From Trichosporon coremiiforme (lineage: Eukaryota > Basidiomycota > Tremellomycetes > Trichosporonales > Trichosporonaceae), in assembly GCA_039545355.1 (NCBI GenBank), contig BCJJ01000011.1:1396851-1460850 (forward strand): DNA of 64,000 nt. Direction: 5' to 3'. Below are positions 59,739 through 64,000 of this stretch, one piece after another (within the stretch, counting starts at the first letter, position 1; every line of letters starts with the position of its first letter). A program made the position numbers and the translations under genes. The notes below the pieces were generated by a model. It was not told the DNA's origin and did not search any database. It saw only the letters and a program-made list of their open reading frames with translations.

Positions 59739-62700
59739 TTAGGGGGTGAAGTCGTCAGCCTCGGTGTGGCCGGGTGTCGAGTTGATCGTTGCCTGGATCA
59801 TGTCCACGAGCTTCGGGAGACGATACGGCTTGATCATGACGTTGTTCATGCCCGCGTTGAGAGCCTGCTGGACCTTCTCCTCTCTGGCATTACCCGTCAG
59901 CGCAATGATGCGCTGGGGCGGGAGGTCGCCCCTCGACTCGAGAAGGCGGATCGCCTGCGCTGCCTCCAGACCACCCATGATCGGCATCTCGAGGTCCATG
60001 AGCACCATGTCGAAGGCACCGTACTGGGCAATGAGTGTTTCGACCGCCTCCTGGCCGTTGCTGGCGACGGTAACTGTGTTGCCGAGCTTCGTGAGCTGGC
60101 GCTGCAGTACTCGTTGCGAGACGAGGTTGTCCTCTACTGCAAGGATCGAGTACGACATCGCGTTAAGCGAAGCAAGGCTGGAGGTAGAGCTGGTGCTCGT
60201 GTGACCGGTGGAGGGGCTGATCCGGTCAGCGGAGGAGACACTGGCGTACCCGGTAGAGCTGGCGCTTGTGCGCTCTGTGGTGGTCGACGGCGCGTCTGGT
60301 GAAGCTAGAGGGACAGGCACACCCTCGAACAGCGGCGGGATCTGGCCGGCGCCTCCGCGCTCCTCGGGCGAGTTGGGGAGAGATACGAATTGCACCCCTG
60401 ACAGCTTCTTGGGAAGGGGTGGACGGGGAGAGGGCTCCTCCGGTGGTACGACGACGGACTTGATGAAGAAGCGGAAGGTGCTCCCCTGTCCAGGAGCCGA
60501 GACTGTGTCAATGTCTCCACCAAGCAAGCCGACGATTTTCTTGCAAATGAACAGTCCTAAACCCGTGCCGCCGTACTTTGTGTGGATCATCTTGGATCCC
60601 TGCTGGAAGCGATTGAAGATGCCACTCTGCTCGGCCTGCGTCATGCCGGGACCTGTGTCCGCGACACTGCCATAAACCCACACGGGAGTGCCGTTGGCCA
60701 GCACTCCGTTCGGTTCCAGGGTGGAGGAAGAGGGGACGGTGTCTCCATCTAGTGGACCGGTGCGAGATATGTCGTAGCGCACAACGATGCGGCGCTCAGG
60801 TGCAACGCTTACGAAGCGCACAGCGTTGTTCACAAGATTCGTCACGACCTGCCCAAAGCGGACCGGGTCGGTCGATATCATGACGCTGCCGAAAGCATCA
60901 AAGCCAGGGCCGAACTCGAGGCGCAAATCAATCTGCGACATCTTGCACTCCGAGTGGAAGACACGCAGTAACTTCTCCGCCTCGTGCCGAATGTCAACCG
61001 GGATGTGGTGTACGGACAGCATGCCGAGTTGCAGCCTTGCCAGGCTGAGGATGTCTGATGCGATACGCTCCTGTGTGACACCACAGTGGTAAATGCCTGA
61101 TTGTCAGTTGACGAGTAAGCCAGTGAAACTCACTCTCAAGGGCCTTAATGTCCTCCTCGATCTCCTTAAGCATCGCGGGTTCGGGGTGCAGACCCTCGGG
61201 GCCAGTGCTGATCAGGCGGTCTCGCCTCGCGCGCAGGTTCTCCTCCACTAGACTGGCGCACTGGAGAATGGCGGACACGGGGGTACGGATCTCATGCGAG
61301 GCTGACTGTCAGTTCGCTTCGTCCCCGTGGTAACTTACTCAGATCCACAATGAGCTCCTGCTGTCGGCGGCTCTCCTCCGCCTCCGAGCGGCGGCGTTCG
61401 GCCTCTTCAATCTTCTCCTCCTCGTAAGTGACGTCGGTGATACAGCCGATGATACCGGACACGCCGCTGGCCTTGTCGAGGCGGATGAAGAAGCCGAGCA
61501 TACTGCGCCCGGTTTGCCACTTGAAGCGGATGGCAGTTTCGGAGCGCTTGCCGTAGATGAAGTCGTTCCAGGCGAAGCGGAAGCTCTCAGCCGATGACTC
61601 GTCGAGGTGCTCCTGCCAGTCATCGAGCTCCGAGTCGGCCGCGATGCCCGCAGGCTCACGGAAGGCGGGGTTCGCGTAGAGCACGCGGCCGGAGTGGTCC
61701 GCCCTGATGATACCCGAGGGGCAGGCGTCGGAGAGGACTTGCAGCTCCAGCTCACGCTCGTGGGATTTGGTCTCGAGGTCGTGCCGGTTCTTGCCCATCT
61801 CCATATGCAAGTGGACGCGGGCGAGAAGCTCGCGCGGCTTGAACGGTTTGGAGAGGAAGTCGTCAGCACCGTAGAGCAGCGCCTGGACGCGCGACTCTTC
61901 ATCCTGTGCAGCAGAAAGCAGGATGACGGGGATGTGCGAGGTGTTGGGGTTCTGGCGGATCTCGGCGAGCATGTCCATGCCGGTCATGCGCGGCATGACC
62001 AGGTCCGTTAGCACGAGGTTCGGCACTTCATGCTGCATGACGCGGAGTGCGTCCGAGCCGTCCTCGGCTTCGAGGACTCGACAGAACGGTGAGAATATGA
62101 GCTTGATGTACTCGCGCATGTCTCGGTTGTCGTCCACGATGAGCAGCACGTCGCTTGGCTGGAATTGCAGACCCTCTCCGTAAGAGGGCGAAGACTCCTG
62201 AGACCCGACGCTGCCGGTCTCGTCGCGCTCCCAGCCGATCACATCGCGTGCCATTTCCCGGCCGTAAGATCCGAACGCCACGGGCGTCACTTCATCCTCA
62301 ACAAAGTCCTGCTCCAGCGGAATCTGCGCCGTGAACGTTGATCCCGAAGGATGCTCCCCGGTCGCCACATTGCTGGAAACCTGGAGCTCGCCGTGGTGCA
62401 GACTGATGATCTCCTTCGCGAGGCCGAGACCGAGGCCGGTGCCTTCGATGCCGGAGGCGAGGGCGGCCTGCGAACGGTGGAACCAGTGAGTCACCATGTC
62501 GACCTCATCTGCGGCGATACCGATACCGGTGTCGACGACGGAGAGGTTCGCCTTGTCCTTGTCGTACCACAGCTTGACGGTGATGGAACCGCGCTTTGTG
62601 TACTTGATCGCATTGGACAGCAGATTGGCGAGGGCGGTCTCCATCAGAACGCGATCCACGGGTACACACTCTGTGCGCTCCTCGACATCTACCTTGAAAG

Positions 62701-64000
62701 CGATCTGTGGGTGTCGCATTGCAGGCTTGAACAATGAGCAAAGGTCCGTCACGAATGCTCCAAGATCGATCATGGTAAAGCGTGCTTGGAAGCGGCCGGC
62801 CTCCATTCGCGAGAAGTCCAGTAGCGAGGACACTATCCTCTGCAAACGAGTTACGTTGCGGTGAGCGAGCGTCACTATTTCCTTCTGCCGAGGGGACATG
62901 CCAGATGTGCCCGTTGACAACTCCTCCAGCGGCCCCGCGATGAGGGATAGCGGCGAGCGGAACTCGTGCGCCGCGCCACGGAACCACGCCGTCTTGGCTC
63001 GTTCCATCTTCGCCTTCTCCTCCGACCGGGCGATCTCATGCTCGAGAGCAAGGATAGGACCAAGGGCCGATGTGAGGTGCGCGCGGAGGTTGTGGATGAA
63101 GTTCGCGTAAGCTCGGTCTTCTGCTGCGGCGTGATAATTGAGGCCAACAATGACGACGGCAGACGGCACTTCGACAGAGACATCAGAGGACAGCGGAATC
63201 TGGACTTGTCAGTTCATATAGAGTTTGCGTCAACTCACGACTAAAGCCGAGTCTGGCAGCTCGTCCCATTGTCGAAGAGGGTAGTCACCAATGAGCTCGC
63301 GGATGTTTTCGACGCGAATACACCTCCTCGTCATGAGCGCGAGACGGATCGGCCACATGCCTCCGTCCAGCTCGACTGTCGGCCATCTGTCCGAGCTGCG
63401 GCTGGAAGCGAACGACATTCCGGACGCGATCGACTCCTCCGTGTTGAGCATCGTTGACGCGGACCCAGAGATAGACTCCTCCTCGAGAACGTCCTCCTCC
63501 GCATACCCGCCAACGTAAGTCGCGGATCGTGGCGCTTTCGGCATCTTCGGCACTTCCAGCACCAGTGAACTTGGGGCACTGCGATGGCTCGAAGGCACGC
63601 CGACGGTAGACTCCAGAGAGAGCTTGACAGTTTCTGCTAGGGGATTCGTGGCGGTTGTCTCCAGTGGGAGGACAGAGTAACCGATGAAGAATGGGATCTC
63701 GGTAGGGACTGTTGATAACACTGATTTGTCAGCTCGCGCGGTAAAAGAGAGCTCACCTTCGGCTGTAGCCTGGAAGAGATCCGCTCGTGTCCGGACGATG
63801 CCGATAGAGTCGGCCAATGCGCGAGTCACCTCTGCTCGTCTCCGCGTCAAGACCTCGGTCGTCCAGTCCATTGCGGCGACATACACGCCTACGATGCTGG
63901 GCCCGTCGTAGATAGGATGACAAGAGTAGCTGTGGTACTTCTCAAGCCACACGCCCCGTTCGTCCAGGAGATACGGAATGAGGGTAAAGTCCTGGTACAT
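59739..64000 (-). CDS. Dual hybrid histidine kinase (Tco2-like), 5' end outside window
   Basis: Phosphorelay sensor with two kinase and two receiver modules in one chain. Exons 64000-63757, 63720-63239, 63199-61339, 61301-61134 and 61096-59739 (introns 36-39 nt) stay open to the edge, and the true start lies beyond it. Order: a sensor segment; kinase 1 (WFRGAAHEFRSPLSLIAGPL H-box, LLSNAIKYTKRGS N-box, VVDTGIGIA, GTGLGLGLAKEII); receiver 1 (VLLIVDDNRDMREY, LVLTDLVMPRMTG); a PAS-like segment (LQVLSDACPSGIIRADHSGR); kinase 2 (LTSHEIRTPVSAIL, VNNAVRF, VADTGPGM, GGTGLGLFICKKIV); receiver 2 (ILAVEDNLVSQRVLQRQLTK, DMVLMDLEMPIMGG, MIKPYR). Both phospho-His and both phospho-Asp are present. This architecture is that of Cryptococcus Tco2, which feeds Ypd1 and the HOG pathway. 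Intron 1 (36 nt) has no stop and is a multiple of three. Confidence 0.93.

Overview
The window looks like nuclear DNA from a basidiomycete yeast, most likely a tremellomycete and possibly Trichosporonales. The evidence is GC-rich codon use, almost every gene split by very short introns (mostly 33-60 nt) with GTGAGT/GTAAGT donors and a CTGAC/CTAAC branch point just before CAG, nuclear tRNA-Tyr genes with introns, and a dual-kinase hybrid histidine kinase of the Cryptococcus Tco2 type. I rebuilt 28 protein genes by hand-splicing. Every complete model closes in frame, and one gene (MDP1-like, 13088-13979) has no usable long ORF at all. The species call is inference.

Layout, left half: a MYST acetyltransferase with a MOZ-like double PHD finger runs off the left edge (1-2132, minus). 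It is followed by U5 snRNP 40K (2586-3780), a small conserved protein with an HRRE motif (4035-4716), a Flx1-type mitochondrial carrier (5238-6658), a membrane-anchored histidine acid phosphatase (6816-8962, minus), CK2 beta (9356-10637, minus), Rab GDI (11503-12999), an MDP-1 phosphatase (13088-13979, minus) and LYS2 aminoadipate reductase (14268-18551). A 4.9 kb stretch without a recognisable gene precedes a Clp1 (clampless)-like developmental gene (23435-25566). Then come a flavin monooxygenase (26030-28189, minus), a JMJD4-type hydroxylase (28506-29879), an acidic repeat protein (29984-30908, minus), the THI20 HMP-P kinase/TenA fusion (31567-33457) and the CBK1 NDR kinase (33575-35411, minus).

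Layout, right half: after a 2.8 kb repeat-rich gap come a small single-span mitochondrial-type protein (38226-38900, minus), RAD14/XPA (39937-40983) and RFA2/RPA32 (41160-42275, minus) tail to tail, a Zn2Cys6 regulator (43078-46039), a TFIIIC small-subunit protein (46275-47650, minus), the CTP1 citrate carrier (48003-49029), ILV6 (49349-50472, minus), a Kre9/Knh1-like GPI protein (51896-52684), DSC3 (53283-54606, minus), a GSKIP-domain protein (55035-55555, minus), a WW-domain protein with a glycine/glutamine/methionine-rich tail (55956-56893), an ING-family PHD protein (57632-58681, minus), two tandem tRNA-Tyr(GTA) genes, and the Tco2-like kinase running off the right edge (59739-64000, minus).

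The content is mostly core housekeeping. I saw no transposon, CRISPR array, prophage or secondary-metabolite cluster, and nothing that amounts to a clear new multi-gene system. The most interesting points are the double-PHD MYST enzyme lacking one zinc ligand, the Clp1-like gene beside a very large intergenic region, the XPA/RPA32 neighbour pair, coding microexons of 4, 12, 16 and 18 nt, the compensatory acceptor-stem differences between the two tRNA-Tyr copies, an AP-3-type dileucine signal on the phosphatase, and an out-of-frame continuation of the WW-protein tail.
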